DNA of 64,000 nucleotides from positions 5,066,437 to 5,130,436 of the forward strand of contig OU342636.1 of assembly GCA_910589415.1 (NCBI GenBank), written 5' to 3'. The stretch is from Malachius bipustulatus (Eukaryota; Arthropoda; Insecta; Coleoptera; Melyridae). The stretch's first letter is position 1. Each line of letters opens with the position of its first letter. Position numbers and translations under genes: made by a program. Below the pieces are notes generated by a model. The model was given only the letters and a program-made list of their open reading frames with translations. It was not told the DNA's origin and searched no databases. Below, one piece after another: positions 51,501 to 61,786 of this stretch.

Positions 51501-54500
51501 TTAAGAAAGACACTGCAGTGGTGGTATGTGTAGACTGTGGGGCAATATTTCATCGCTCCTGTGCAGAAAGGAAGCAGGGAAGGATAATGGGTGAAGATCC
51601 CAGGATACACTGCTGTGCAACTGAAGCCAATCAAGGAGCCAATGTCGCTTCCTATGGAGAATCCACAAACTATCCATCACAAAAAATTACTAGAGATAGA
51701 GAACAAATTCCTGATTAAATTGTTAAGACAAGTAGAAGACAAACATAGAATTTTGGAAGAAAAATTCAACTATTGAGAGAAAATGAGAGAAAAACAGTTA
51801 TTGGAAGAAAAAATCAAGGTACATCAGATAAATGATAGCAAGAAGTATATTGGATTAAAATTAATGACTACTGTACACATTGTCTAATAACGATTTTCAG
51901 ATCACCGGGCATGCAGATGATACAAACATGTTAACTGGAGCGAGGACTGTTCAGGGGGCTGTTAACCATTGTGAACAACTGTTTTCAGAAACAGGCTGGT
52001 GGTTTGATAACAATACACTTGTACTGAATAGGGAAAAGACAAACATCGTGATATTTCATACAAAACAAAGTAAAGCAGAAATTCCAAATAATATTTTAAT
52101 TCATAACATTAATATACAAGTAAGTGGAGAGTTGAAGTTCTTAGGGCTGGTCATTGATGAGTTCCTTGACTGGTCTGAGCAAGTTGATATGTTGCGTGTA
52201 AAGTTAGCAAGGATATGCTCTGCAATACGCACAACCAATATTTAAAGAAAATGATCTATTTCACTAACTTTGAGTCACTAATAAGGTATGGAATAATATT
52301 CTGGGCCTGTAATTCAAATGTGAAAAATATATTTATATTGCAGAAGCAGGTCTTGAGAATCATAGAGCACATCAGAGGCAGACAATGATGCAGAGGTATT
52401 ATCAAAACAGAGGTGATGATGACGGTGTATGGCTTGTATCTATTTGAATGTCTGATGTTCATGTTTAAACATAAGGACAAATTGAACGTGGGAAATCAGA
52501 CTCATGGTTAAAATACTAGAACCTTAGATATCAATTATCGTGTTCATGGACTGAGCTTGACAGAGAGAAGCCCATACTATGTGTGTATAAAGCTGTACAA
52601 TAAACTACCTAGTGAAATAAAATATTTTTCTTTTTTAGATTTCAAAAAAATGACTAAAAATTAGTTATGAGTGGATGCTTTGCGGAGAAAATATTGAAAA
52701 CCTACTCAATATTCACGGCTATGCTCAGTTCATTTTAAAGAAAGGTTCCTGGATAAAACTTCTAACAACAGCAATCGATTGTATAAAAATACTGTACCAA
52801 CAATTTTTCATGGTTTCCCTTCTTACTACCAAAACAGCAGCAGAGTGAGATCAATCAGGAAATACGTACACAGGAGTCATTATTTAAAAACAACAGTAAT
52901 ATAAAAAATACTTCATCTGATGCCGAAGATATATCACCGCCTGCTGAACACCCAGACCAAGAATTTGAAATAAAAATTTATTGCAACATTTTTTTTGCAA
53001 TAAATTTCAAAGCAATACTCTGCTGCACTCATGAGTTCATGACAAAGGTAAGGATTGTGCCTGTAGTGGCGGCCATTTGTTAGGAGGGCAAATTCGTCTG
53101 GTAAATCCATTGTTCATATATTTTTGGCGGATAGCCGGTCGCCTATTTTTGTTTTCAAAAAACTATTCCTATAAAGTTTGGAAATAAACCTAGGAAATAA
53201 AGCCTAGGAAACACTCTTATTTGATTTATTTATTTATTTTGATTTGTTTCACTACCACATAAAAAAAATTGCCTCCAAAGAGTACAGCACCCAACCTGGG
53301 TTCTATATCTCAAACGGTTCCTGAAATATCGTCAAATACCTAACTGAAGAAAAATATATTTTTTTACCATCCTGTATCTCGAAAACAGTTCATTTGCGAA
53401 CCCATGTTAATAGGAACTTTTTTTCTTAGAACGAGGCAGGAAATTTATTTATTTATTTATTTATTTACACCACAAAATATGTTACAATTTAATATTCATT
53501 GTTAACATTTTACCAGAGAACAAACAATTATTGTCTAACAGCAAGCCTTCTTTTTTTACCCAGCAAGGAGGAACACTATGTTCCCGTACGCTGGTGTGGT
53601 TCAAAATCACACCTTACATTTTTCGACACGCGTTTTGAAACACTTGTGTATAAAAAAACTAATAAAAATTAATAGAAGGGGTTCGAAAAAGCCGCTCAGC
53701 CTCAAGATCACGCAATTTTACAGTGGTTGATAATTTAGTCTGATGTAAAAATAAAAATACACTAATAAGGACCTGAGGCCTGTTTCATAAAATGACAAGT
53801 CTTGTCAGACAAGTGCTGGACTTGTATAACAAGTATAGTTATAATTTTTGTGTTTCATATATGTACTTACTGGAGTAAACGATTAGTAACAAGTTACAAG
53901 TCTCATATTATTTTTTTTTTTTTTTTGGATTTAATTTTGGATGGGTGATGTTGTGCCTTGATTTTCTCTGGTGTTTTTTACGGTTTTTTGGTGTTCATGT
54001 ATCACTTATGTGGCTGGGAAGGGTACCAGAATAGAGCTTGAATTTCGTGTGTTCTGATGTTCTAGTTTGTACCCAGGGAACTTTAGTGAAAATCGAGAAT
54101 TCCTGTATTGAAGTGTATGAAGGATGTTCTACTGAACTGGAGAAACTGATTAGCTGTTTTTTGTGGTGGCTTCTTATCTGGAGTTTTTCTGATTTCCAGT
54201 CTTGTGGCGAGTGCAGATGAACTTGGTATATGATAGTGAATAAACACTGACTGTGCTTGCACGGTTGCCAGATTGGGGGAAATTTCCTATTACCAAAAAT
54301 AAATAAATTTAAGGATAGAAAGGGGTATTGAGAGAGGATGCAGAAAATGGAGTTGAAAAATAGGATATAGGTTGAGTGTTGAATTTTTATTGGACTGGCA
54401 AAATGAATTGCCTTAAATGTGGACAAACAGTTGAACAGGGACAAATAGGAAAGAAATGTTTTCCGTGTGACTATTGTAAAAAAGCGGTATGTGAAAAGTG

Positions 54501-57500
54501 TGCGAAGAAGATATTTACTGAGACTGAAATTAGATCTTTACAACTAAAAGCGGAGAGAGTTATAAGCTATCTATGTAGAGAGTGTAAAGAAGGTGTCTTA
54601 GGAGATAGAAAGAAATTTGAGGAAAGGATTGACAATGTAGTGGAAAAGATTACAAGTAAGGTAATGGATGTTATAAAGTATGAGTTAAACAAATTAGTTG
54701 AAGAAAAGTTGGGAGAAGTTCAATACAAGCTGGATGATTTAGCTGAAATTAAGAATGTAGTGGATACAATAGCAGAGGAGGTTACTATCATGAAGTCGGA
54801 AGTAGCGGACAAGCAGTGCATGAAGGGAGAAGATACGTATGCAGAGAGAGCGAGGAATCAGAGGTCGGAGACACTTGCGATAAGACCGAGGGCAAAGGAT
54901 GAGCAAAGTGGGGCACGAACCAAGAAGGAGGTAAAGACAGTAGTGGATCCATGCAAGTTGGTAATATGGGTAGAAAAATTAAGAGAAATTAAAGATGGAG
55001 GAATAGCCGTGTGTTGTGAGAGTGATGGAGATAGACAGATATTAAAAAAGGAGGTAGAAAGTAAACTGGGTCAAAGATATGAGGTCAAGGAAGTCAGTAA
55101 ATGGAAGCCTAGATTGAAGGTGTTAGGAATAGATGATGAATTATCAAAGGAGGAGCTGAAAAGGTGCATAATTGAATAAAACTCGTATATCAAAAAGGAG
55201 AGTAACTTGGAGGTGAAGGTAGTTCGAAGAGTAAGAAACAGATTTAGAGATTTATGGCAGTATTGGAAGTGGATAAGGAATTGTTTGAAATAATAATGAA
55301 GCAGGGAAAAATGAAGATAAGGTGGAATATCTGTTCGGTTATTGACGATGCTTTAGATGCTTGGGATTCAACCACAGGGCAGTCGATTGTAGAAATGTAA
55401 ACAGTGATAGACAAATATGCTCGAAGTGTGGAGAAAAAGATCACAAAGAAAAGGAATGCAGAAGTAATGAAATAAAATGTATAAATTGTATGAGGGCCAA
55501 TGAAAAACTGAACTTAAAATTGAATGTGGGACACGGAGCATTTGACTGTACTAATTAGACAACTTAAAAGAAGAGAGAGAATAGAATATAAGAAATGACT
55601 AGGACTAAATAAACAAAAGGACAAAAGAAAGATACATATATGTTTAATGCACAGAGTGTAACAGCTCATCAGGATGAAATTTTGTATTTTGTTGATACTT
55701 ATGAACCGGTGATATTGGTGTTAAGTGAGACACACTTAACGAAGGATATTCAAAATAGTGAAATCAAAATAAAAAACTATAGTGTGATTAGAATAGACTC
55801 GAATAGCAGATTTACAGGAGGTGTGCTAGTTTATGTTAGTTCGTCGTTGAGGTGATATATAGTGGAGTCACAAGCAGTGGACGGAAATTACTGGATAGTC
55901 GTGATAAAGATAAGTGACATGAGGCACTCCTTCTTGCTGGTTGCTGTGTACCGTTCGCCGAGCTCTTCGAAGGCTCAGTTCTTGGATTTCTTTGGGGAGT
56001 TGGGGGAGAGGTTAATTGAGATAGGCTTGAGGATGGTAATTCTTGGGGATTTTAATATGGACTGGAGAGCTCAACAGGAAACATATACAAGGGAGGCTAA
56101 AGAAATTGGTGGAGGAAGTAGGCTTGGTGCAGGTTGTAAATGACTATACTCATATTGTGAAAGAACTGTCAGTTAGAGTAATTGATGAGCATTGATGAGC
56201 AGGATATACAAATCACAGGACTGTCAAATTGGGTGTGATGAACTGGTAGTTAGGGGAAAACTTGTTAAAAGGACAGTTAGAAAAATGGTAGTTAGTGAAG
56301 AGGAAGCAAAAGAGGTATTTAAAAATATAAGATGGATATATAATGGAAAAGAGGTGAATGAAACATTCGATGATGTTTGGAGAGAATTGGAAAAGTGAGA
56401 AATATTATCATGCCAAAAAAGGAAGTGGTGTTAAAAGATAGTAGTTACTGGTTTAGTGACGAGATAAAGAAAGTGATTAGTAAAAGAAATGAGGCTCATA
56501 AACGTTGGTCTCTAACTGGGTCACAGGTTGATTGGGAGGAGTACAGAAGAAAAAGGAATGAAACAGTACAGTTAATAAGGAGAGAAAAAAGAAAGTATTA
56601 CCTATGAGAGGAAAATTGATGTAAATAAATATAGTTCAAAAGATATGTGGAACACATTGAAGAAGGTAACAGGTAAAAGTGTAGATGATACTGTTGGCGT
56701 GGTGAAATTTATGGAGTTAGTTATGAGGAAGATGCAGTAATTGCGGAAAAGTTCAATGCATACTTTATAGACAGTGTTGAAGAAATTGTGAGATCCATGG
56801 GACATACTGGATGCCAGAAATTATTGTCGAATAGGGAATGCAGATTGGAAGAATTAAGAAAAATTGTGTTCAATCTATCCAATAAGAGCAGTCCAGATGG
56901 AATATCAGTAGTTTTTATTACAAAGTACTGGGATTAATTGGGGGACCCATTAATTCATATTGTTAATTCTTCAATAGATATCCAACAAATACAAATCAGT
57001 CATTATCCGTACCACAACAATTTTTGTACTGATTGTGTGTCATTGATTGAGAACCGGTGGACAATATTGTGTCTCTAAGGGCCGGTTGTTCGTACGTCAG
57101 TTAAAAATTTTGAGATAACTACTGATTTTAAAATGCCCTGTATTATCGAACCATTGGTCTGATATTGCTGAAAATGGATTCTGCTCCCTTTAAGAAGAGT
57201 TAATTATTGATTAAAAATACAAGATCATTAATTATATTCGCCGTATTTTCAAAATTTGCAATTTAAAATCAGTAGTTATCTCAAAATTTTTAACTGACGT
57301 ACGAACAACCGGCCCTAAATCCACTATTTGCCGATGTATAAAAAAAGTATTCATACCTGAGAGCTGTACTAAAAATTATTTTTCCCCAAGTAGTTTGTTT
57401 TCTACAAAGTGCTATTAACACTGTGTACAAATGCATCAAATTAACCAAAAATCACGTTCATTCATTTAATGCTTGTAAAAATTATATTAATGAACCGACA

Positions 57501-58020
57501 AATTCAACAAGTAGTGTAGAAGATATTTTACAAGTGTAGAAATTTAATTTATGAAACCGAAATTATAACCACTTATTTGTAACTTGTCAACTTGTAGCTT
57601 GTCACTTTTATGAAACAGACCCCTGGCTGTCCCTTTCTAACCGAACTGAATACATGTTCCACATCATTTGCCCATAGCCTATTGTATTTTGAGCTTTAGG
57701 TTACAATGCAATTCAATCTAGTTCTAGTCTGCAATACCTGGGCGATCTGTAGAGTACGTCCCGCCACCTGGAGCAGATTTGCGCTAGCACGCAGCGATCG
57801 CGGCTGCTGAAGTACGCAAAGAAACGGGCGAGGAACTGGTCATCAAGCATCAACTGCTCCCAACGCAAATATCGTGGCGGCGGTGCTCTATGTCGTCTGC
57901 TTCCGCTTCTACTGGCCACGTTACCGCCGCTGGCAACTGGTACCGAGGACGGGATCAGCTTGGCAGAGCCACGAGTTGGCAAGAGCCGTGAGGGCTTTTC
58001 GGGGGGCGCACAAGCCGCCG
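39375..58020 (-). CDS. FBXL16: F-box/LRR-repeat protein 16 (FBXL16), six exons, 5' end missing
   Basis: Exons 58020-57738, 50996-50744, 50678-50387, 39990-39795, 39732-39584, 39523-39375 join in frame into 439 codons plus stop; human FBXL16 has 479. Order: Pro/Arg-rich start, F-box ([20 protein letters not shown]), then leucine-rich repeats ([60 protein letters not shown]), ending [21 protein letters not shown]. The end nearly equals the human C-terminus. FBXL proteins usually link substrates to SKP1-CUL1 ubiquitin ligases; FBXL16 is reported as atypical and as a PP2A-B55 partner. All splice sites are GT-AG. The first coding exon lies above 58020 or outside the window. Introns 1 (6.7 kb) and 3 (10.4 kb) are full of elements. 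Confidence 0.93.
39584..39732 (-). CDS. FBXL16: FBXL16 exon 5
   Basis: Acceptor CTCGCAG ending at 39733, donor GCAG/GTAAGT at 39584/39583. Encodes [39 protein letters not shown]. Confidence 0.92.
39795..39990 (-). CDS. FBXL16: FBXL16 exon 4
   Basis: Acceptor ATATTGCAG ending at 39991, donor ACAG/GTAAAA at 39795/39794. Encodes [20 protein letters not shown] through [11 protein letters not shown] to LEELTLDR. Three leucine-rich repeats. Confidence 0.93.
40045..40260. repeat. Cluster of ACAGGGTG element ends
   Basis: ACAGGGTGCACC (40050), ACAGGGTGGGGC (40073), ACAGGGTCGTAG (40151) and ACAGGGTGATCA (40211) within about 170 bp. These look like worn ends of several foldback elements. No partner arms found. 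Confidence 0.4.
40625..41000 (-). pseudogene. Non-LTR fragment, end of endonuclease
   Basis: On the minus strand [18 protein letters not shown] and [20 protein letters not shown] match the region after the endonuclease of CR1/Jockey-like ORF2 (compare the element at 44612-49205). Short and isolated. Confidence 0.55.
41030..41580. other. GC-richer segment of unknown origin
   Basis: About 550 bp clearly richer in GC than its surroundings (GAGGCCCCCTTGGTAAGGGA, CCCCGGAAGGAAAGG). Looks like the leader or end of a mobile element. I do not recognise it. Confidence 0.35.
41795..41910 (+). pseudogene. Non-LTR C-terminal fragment
   Basis: Reads [16 protein letters not shown], then [18 protein letters not shown], the typical Cys-His end of several non-LTR ORF2 proteins. 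No other part of that element is near. Confidence 0.5.
42130..43785 (-). pseudogene. CR1/Jockey-like element, ORF1 and start of ORF2
   Basis: From 43785: a Cys-rich PHD-like finger ([28 protein letters not shown]), a frameshift near 43400, a coiled-coil part, then [16 protein letters not shown] and [11 protein letters not shown] (RRM-like, to 42989), more worn sequence to 42640, then an endonuclease start ([19 protein letters not shown], about 42600-42540). The rest of ORF2 is absent. Confidence 0.65.
44274..44611 (+). pseudogene. Mariner transposase, 5' half
   Basis: [20 protein letters not shown] and [10 protein letters not shown] are the N-terminal helix-turn-helix of a mariner; [13 protein letters not shown] is a short middle piece after a deletion; [17 protein letters not shown], then APKKVKC, follows after another deletion. 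The text breaks off in codons for ...GHRF where another element has entered. Confidence 0.8.
44711..49061 (-). pseudogene. ORF2 of the nested CR1/Jockey-like element
   Basis: Endonuclease 49061-48114 ([45 protein letters not shown]). Linker 48108-47635. RT start 47634-47371 ([13 protein letters not shown]), then [14 protein letters not shown] (47250-46994) and, read on, [16 protein letters not shown]. Interrupted 46982-45568. Resumes with [20 protein letters not shown] (catalytic FADD) and a C-terminal domain to 44711. Several frameshifts. Confidence 0.8.
45568..46982 (-). pseudogene. RNase H-type non-LTR 3' fragment, nested
   Basis: 1,415 bp on the minus strand with an 11-bp target duplication (AATAAAACAGT at 45557-45567 and 46983-46993). 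Starts [15 protein letters not shown], then [14 protein letters not shown], a worn RNase H ([21 protein letters not shown]), [12 protein letters not shown] and the CCHC tail ([19 protein letters not shown]). Same family as 34850-37140. Confidence 0.8.
49206..49681 (+). pseudogene. Mariner transposase, 3' half, and right terminal repeat
   Basis: Resumes exactly where 44611 stops: [28 protein letters not shown], with later frameshifts; [10 protein letters not shown] and [12 protein letters not shown] are recognisable. The right terminal repeat ends ...CGGACCGCCCTCGTA at 49681, as in mellifera-type mariners. The left repeat was not found. A nick/strand-transfer transposase, now dead. Confidence 0.8.
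49790..50290 (-). pseudogene. Non-LTR reverse transcriptase fragment
   Basis: On the minus strand [53 protein letters not shown]: the first RT blocks of a CR1/Jockey-like ORF2, ending before the YADD block. Confidence 0.75.
50387..50678 (-). CDS. FBXL16: FBXL16 exon 3
   Basis: Acceptor TCCTTTCAG ending at 50679, donor ATAG/GTCAGT at 50387/50386. Encodes [19 protein letters not shown] through [23 protein letters not shown] to ITNHGVVNI. Confidence 0.93.
50744..50996 (-). CDS. FBXL16: FBXL16 exon 2
   Basis: Acceptor CTATTCAG ending at 50997, donor GCAG/GTTAGT at 50744/50743. Encodes [14 protein letters not shown] through [20 protein letters not shown]. Joins exon 1 as ...SPR-FWTGL, as in human (KFWAGL). 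Intron 2 is 65 nt. Confidence 0.93.
51395..52680 (+). pseudogene. Internally deleted non-LTR element
   Basis: Starts with ORF1 remnants ([20 protein letters not shown] finger, then Glu/Lys-rich sequence), and after about 51880 passes to the RT catalytic region ([11 protein letters not shown] in place of YADD) and [12 protein letters not shown]. The endonuclease and first RT blocks are missing. Worn C-terminal text goes on to about 52660. Confidence 0.65.
52681..52830 (+). pseudogene. THAP-domain fragment
   Basis: Reads [16 protein letters not shown], then [10 protein letters not shown] (52711-52809), the second half of a THAP zinc finger (Cys-X2-His plus the AVPTIF box). A TGA precedes it where the family has Trp. 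THAP fingers occur in P-element-type transposases and host DNA-binding proteins; here it is a stray piece. Confidence 0.6.
52980..53770. other. No gene; TTTA repeats
   Basis: AT-rich sequence with (TTTA)n at 53226-53242 and 53447-53466. Nothing else recognised. Confidence 0.4.
54403..55179 (+). pseudogene. ORF1 of the CCHC-type non-LTR element
   Basis: A zinc-binding N-terminus ([29 protein letters not shown]), a long coiled coil, then RRM-like text ([30 protein letters not shown]). A stop at 55177 breaks it. Beyond, [14 protein letters not shown] and [10 protein letters not shown] (55400-55500) are the zinc knuckles that should complete it. Confidence 0.65.
55640..56143 (+). pseudogene. Endonuclease of the CCHC-type non-LTR element
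   Basis: [31 protein letters not shown], then after a stop near 55853 [14 protein letters not shown] and [11 protein letters not shown]. Apurinic-like endonuclease, worn. Confidence 0.65.
57079..57315. mobile_element. Harbinger-like MITE
   Basis: 237 bp with near-perfect inverted ends of about 55 bp starting GGGCCGGTTGTTCG. Flanked by TAA (57076-57078 and 57316-57318), the kind of 3-bp target copy left by PIF/Harbinger transposases. No coding capacity. Confidence 0.8.
57738..58020 (-). CDS. FBXL16: FBXL16 exon 1 as seen (F-box exon)
   Basis: Acceptor AATTTTTCAG ending at 58021, donor CCAG/GTATTG at 57738/57737. Begins with two bases of a split codon, then [13 protein letters not shown]..., and holds the F-box ([30 protein letters not shown]). 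There is an upstream exon that I could not place; the frame also stays open about 90 nt above the acceptor, without an ATG. Confidence 0.9.
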
Positions 58021-58187
58021 CTGAAAAATTTACAGATTGATACCTGATTCTGGGTTCTGGGCCGATGGACAGTAAGCTAGTGTGAGAGTCGAGTCATGGT
58101 CATGATCGGTGGTGTGATGCTCAAGTAGGCATATTTTGCATGCACAATTATTGCGGCCATCCAAATGTGAACGGCAAAATTTTATTA

Positions 58188-58730
58188 TACAGGGTGTTAG
58201 TTAAGTACGGGGCCAAACTCCAAGGGGTGCTTCCTTGAGTGATTTTAAGAAGAAAAGTTCAAATAAACATGGGTTCGAAAATGCATATTTTTCAAGATAC
58301 AGGGTGTCAAACTTAAAAAAAAAATCGAATGTTCGTGAATATCTCTAAACTCTTTCAATCAATTTTGTTGAAATTTGGCAGTTCTGTTTGTAATAACAAG
58401 AGGGTAATTTAGCCCCAATTAGATTAAAATTATTAATTTCAGTGGCGTCCCGGAAGACAGTCTAACTAATATTTTTGATTAAAAAATTGGGCGCCACTGA
58501 CTTTTTTTTTAATTTTGTATTTTTTTCGAATTAAGCAACTAGAAATACAACTATTTTATCTCTTGAGTTTTTTTCATATCTTGCTTTGTTTTCGAGAAAA
58601 AAAAAGTTTGACACCCTGTATCTTGAAAAATATGCATTTTCGGACCCATGTTTATTTGAACTTTTCTTCTTAAAATCACTCAAGGAAGGACCCCTTGGAG
58701 TTTGGCCCCGTACTTAACTAACACCCTGTA
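58188..58730. mobile_element. Foldback element, TACAGGGTGTTAG ends
   Basis: 543 bp. The left arm (about 58188-58330) and right arm (about 58605-58730) mirror each other from TACAGGGTGTTAGTTAAG through CATGGGTTCGAAAATGCAT to ATACAGGGTGTCAAACTT. It carries its ACAGGGTGT motif twice per arm. Confidence 0.8.
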
Positions 58731-59794
58731 TAGTTTGATAGGCGCCATCAAAGATAGATGTCAAATATATCTATCATTATGACGAAAAAATTTAATGTCA
58801 AATACTTTTTCTTTTAAGTGTTGCCATAGGGAATTGCATGTTAAAACTTACACTGTTACACCCCATGTTAACTTATGTTGTGTGGCAACTTAGAAGTCGT
58901 TTTTAATTTTAAATAATAGTACATGTTATCTACTTAACAATACAACCTGTCAGAATAACCCGCCATTGCTTAACTGAATTATACAATACATGTCTTGATT
59001 ATTTCGTGGCTCACAATATTGATATCGGGAAGAGTAAAAGATACGGGGTTGGTTGTATTGCAAATTTGCAAAAAAGAAAAACCTTGCGCATCAATCACAT
59101 AAATAGTGTATTTTTATGCGATTCCGCTACACCACTTTTTAAATTGGCTTTCTGTAATATTCCATAGTCAGGTCATATTAGCTTAATTTGAAATTTTAGA
59201 GAAATAAACATCATGTAAAAAAGTTCGAATATCTGCGTCATTTGTCATATTATATTTGCTTCTTGAAATGTTTGACTGTTAAAGGTTCTTAGTATAGTTG
59301 TCTACTGTAAAAAATTGAGTTCAATTCCTTCAAAAATGTTTCAAAAAAATTCCCTCATTAATGGTTATAGAAATTTACCCTTTTTAAACCTTTTTCCTAC
59401 CTACGCCACTGATTTATTGATAGAAATAATGCAAATTTTATTGACTTAGAATCATTGATCAACCTAGCACCTATTGAAAAAACCAAATAAGAAATGATCC
59501 AAATCTCATTCTTCGAGTGACCGAATCTTTAGTTCGTCGATGTGAGGCTTGCATTCAAGCTGAGGGTGGACATTTCGAACAATTTTTATAGTCTTAAGTT
59601 TTGTGATTATCATTTAATTTAAATTTTTATTGTTGATTGTTAATAAAGGTTAAATGCTTGTAACTTCTAAACAAAAACGAATCGGACCCATGTTTATTAA
59701 AAAAAATATGTTTAAAATCAAGCAACCTACCATCTGTCAAAGTTTGTCATAGAGCTTGTAGAACACCCTGTATACATAATTCATCTTATCATCA
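58731..59794. other. No gene recognised
   Basis: AT-rich. Ends in AACACCCTGTATA (59762-59774), a lone foldback terminus next to the PLE fragment. Confidence 0.4.
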
Positions 59795-59801
59795 TCTTCA
59801 C

Positions 59802-60557
59802 ATGAAAATCAATGTCATAGTTCAAATGAAAGAGAGAATAAGAAAAATCACACATACATCTTTATACAACGCAGCCTTTGGGAGACTTAAAAAATTATTA
59901 TTACTTAATGGATATTCCAATAATTTTCTTAATAGGATTCTTTATAACAGCCTTAATAACCAAAACGGAGATTTCGAAACAAGACAAAATCAAGAAGAGA
60001 TTATTGAAATAAATCCGACTAATTCTCATCAATCAGACACAGTAGAACAACTATTTTACCAAAACACATGTCCTTACATAGCAAATCTCACTCCAAAAAC
60101 TTCGAACGTTTTCAAAGAATTAAATATAAAAATTGCCAAAAAAAACATAATTACTAATAAGTCACTTTTCACACAACTTAAGTATAAATTACCGTCCCTT
60201 TTAAGATCAGATATCGTCTACAAAATACCTTGTAAAAATTGCAATGGTACTAGTACTTACATCGGACAATGTTCCACCTATTTAAAGTAACGAATATCAT
60301 TGCACAAGAGCGATACAAAATTAAGACCACAACGTTGTGCTTTAGCCAAACATCAAAAAGAAAACAATCACGAGGCTAACTTTGAATACATTTCTATACT
60401 CACAGAAGAAAAACATTTTCAAAAAAGAATTTTTCTAGAAATGTGTTATATAAATGAAGATAGTAATTCCATTAACATCAAATCAGATATAAACGACCTT
60501 AGCATTATTTACAACTCCATATTATTATATGACAACAAAATTAACAGACATACATAA
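59802..60557 (+). pseudogene. GIY-YIG endonuclease domain of a Penelope-like element
   Basis: One frame with a single TAA at 60288-60290. Linker text YNAAFGRLKKLLLLNGYSNNF, then the domain: VYKIPCKNC, TYIGQC (YIG box), after the stop RISLHKSDTKL, CALAKHQKENNHEANF, FQKRIFLEMCYI (the conserved Glu region). In PLEs this C-terminal endonuclease nicks target DNA for reverse transcription. The reverse transcriptase part is missing. Confidence 0.8.
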
Positions 60558-60824
60558 CAAAAATTCTCAAAAAACAATGAACAAAAACTGACTACCTAGC
60601 TAATTTTATTTTTATTTTTCAAACAATAATATGAATTAAAAAATTTTGTAATTATTATACTATTTTTAAATTGTTCCTAGTCTTAATACTGTTGTGTAAT
60701 AATTATTATAAATTTTCACTGACATAACATCTGTCAACGAAAAAAGTTGACGAAATTTTTTTTTTTTTTTAATTCATTTAAATTACCAATATGTTTCCAG
60801 ACCTATTTAATTGGTCAAATTGTT

Positions 60825-60883
60825 GTAAGTATCTTTAAAATGTAACTGCTATATCGTTAACTGTTTCCTTTTTGTCATTTTAG
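60825..60883 (+). other. Intron-like segment in PLE tail (59 nt)
   Basis: Donor TTGTT/GTAAGT at 60825 and acceptor TTTTGTCATTTTAG ending at 60883, directly before the hammerhead-like motif, as in the two other PLE tails. Confidence 0.45.
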
Positions 60884-60925
60884 AATCCCGAAGATGATCC
60901 AAATTGTTTGGTCGAAACATTGATT
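60884..60925 (+). ncRNA. Degenerate hammerhead-like motif in PLE tail
   Basis: Stem I AATC (60884-60887) with GATT (60922-60925). Core CCGAAGA (60888-60894), one change from CUGANGA. Extra U (60895). Stem II GATCC/GGTC (60896-60900 with 60910-60913). GAA (60914-60916). A-U closing pair (60917/60920). Cleavage residue U60921. The core change probably weakens or abolishes activity. Confidence 0.5.
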
Positions 60926-60960
60926 TTATAATAAAGACCACACTCTAAGAAGAGACTTTT

Positions 60961-61037
60961 TGCTTTATAGCCCTTAACAATTTTCAATTTAAATATAATT
61001 TTTGGCAATTACTTCTGTTATAATAATCATATAAATA
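60961..61037. other. Short unassigned spacer
   Basis: AT-rich spacer between the PLE tail and the next foldback. Confidence 0.3.
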
Positions 61038-61786
61038 TACAGGGTGTTTTGTAATTGAATGTCAATATTTAAAGGGGTGATTTTTGGGTCCATTTTAAGA
61101 AGAAAACTTCATAAGAACGTATGTCCTAAATGTCTTAACTTTTGAGATACAGGGTGGTAAAATTTTATTAAAATAAATAATTTTTTCGTAATTTCTGTAA
61201 TACCGCTCTGGATATTTTAATGAAATTTCGTATACAGGTATTGCGCATCAAGGGGCATTTTTTCATGTACCACATTTTGTTTTATTTCCATTAGTGACGA
61301 TCGTGCAAAATTTTACCTGCGTATTTTTATATTTTTTTATTGTCATTTTAACGACAACCTTGTGACCATGTAGAGAAACAGATTTTATTTTTTTAGGCGG
61401 AAACAGTGCATCGGGCTGAAAAAAAAACAAATGTTCAAACTTGCTTGGAAATGAATGGGGATTCCAAAAATGATTTCTATTTGAACAGAAATCAGTGGCG
61501 TACCATCAATGTCTACTAAAATATGCAGGTAAAATTCTGCATGATCATGCACCATCGTTACTAGTGGAAAAAAAAGGAAACGTGGTACATGAAAAAATGT
61601 CCATTGATGCGTAATACCTGTATACGAAATTTCATTAAAATATCCAGAGCGGTATTACAGAAATTACGAAAAAATTATTTATTTTAATAAAATTTTACCA
61701 CCCTGTATCTCAAAAGTTAAGACTTTTAGGACATACGTTCTTATGAAGTTTTCTTCTTAAAATGGACCCAAAAATCACCCCCTTAT
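61038..61786. mobile_element. Foldback element, TACAGGGTGTTTTG end
   Basis: Arms of about 290 bp: TTTTGGGTCCATTTTAAGAAG through GATACAGGGTGGTAAAATT to GGTATTGCGCATCAA are mirrored at about 61490-61786. The last 40 bp of the right end are lost. No coding capacity. Confidence 0.75.

Larger units (their letters stand above)
53912..56977 (+). mobile_element. Non-LTR element with CCHC ORF1, 3'-truncated
   Basis: Plus strand, from a T-rich joint at about 53912 through ORF1 (54376-55560), the endonuclease (55640-56150) and a worn linker to the first RT block ([18 protein letters not shown], near 56880-56930), where it ends. An I-like or related clade is suggested by the CCHC knuckles in ORF1. Confidence 0.65.
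53775..57622. mobile_element. Foldback/TIR element split by a non-LTR insertion
   Basis: GGCCTGTTTCATAAAATGAC at the left end is mirrored by AGTGACAAGCTAC.../TTTTATGAAACAGACC at about 57590-57622. The arms share many ACAAGT motifs and a TATAATTTT block. The centre is taken by 53912-56977. Confidence 0.55.
59795..60960 (+). mobile_element. Penelope-like element, 3' part
   Basis: A 5'-truncated PLE: end of the polymerase-endonuclease linker, the GIY-YIG endonuclease (one stop), then a tail with an intron-like segment and a hammerhead-like motif followed by ATAATAAAG. Coding and tail parts support each other. Confidence 0.8.
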
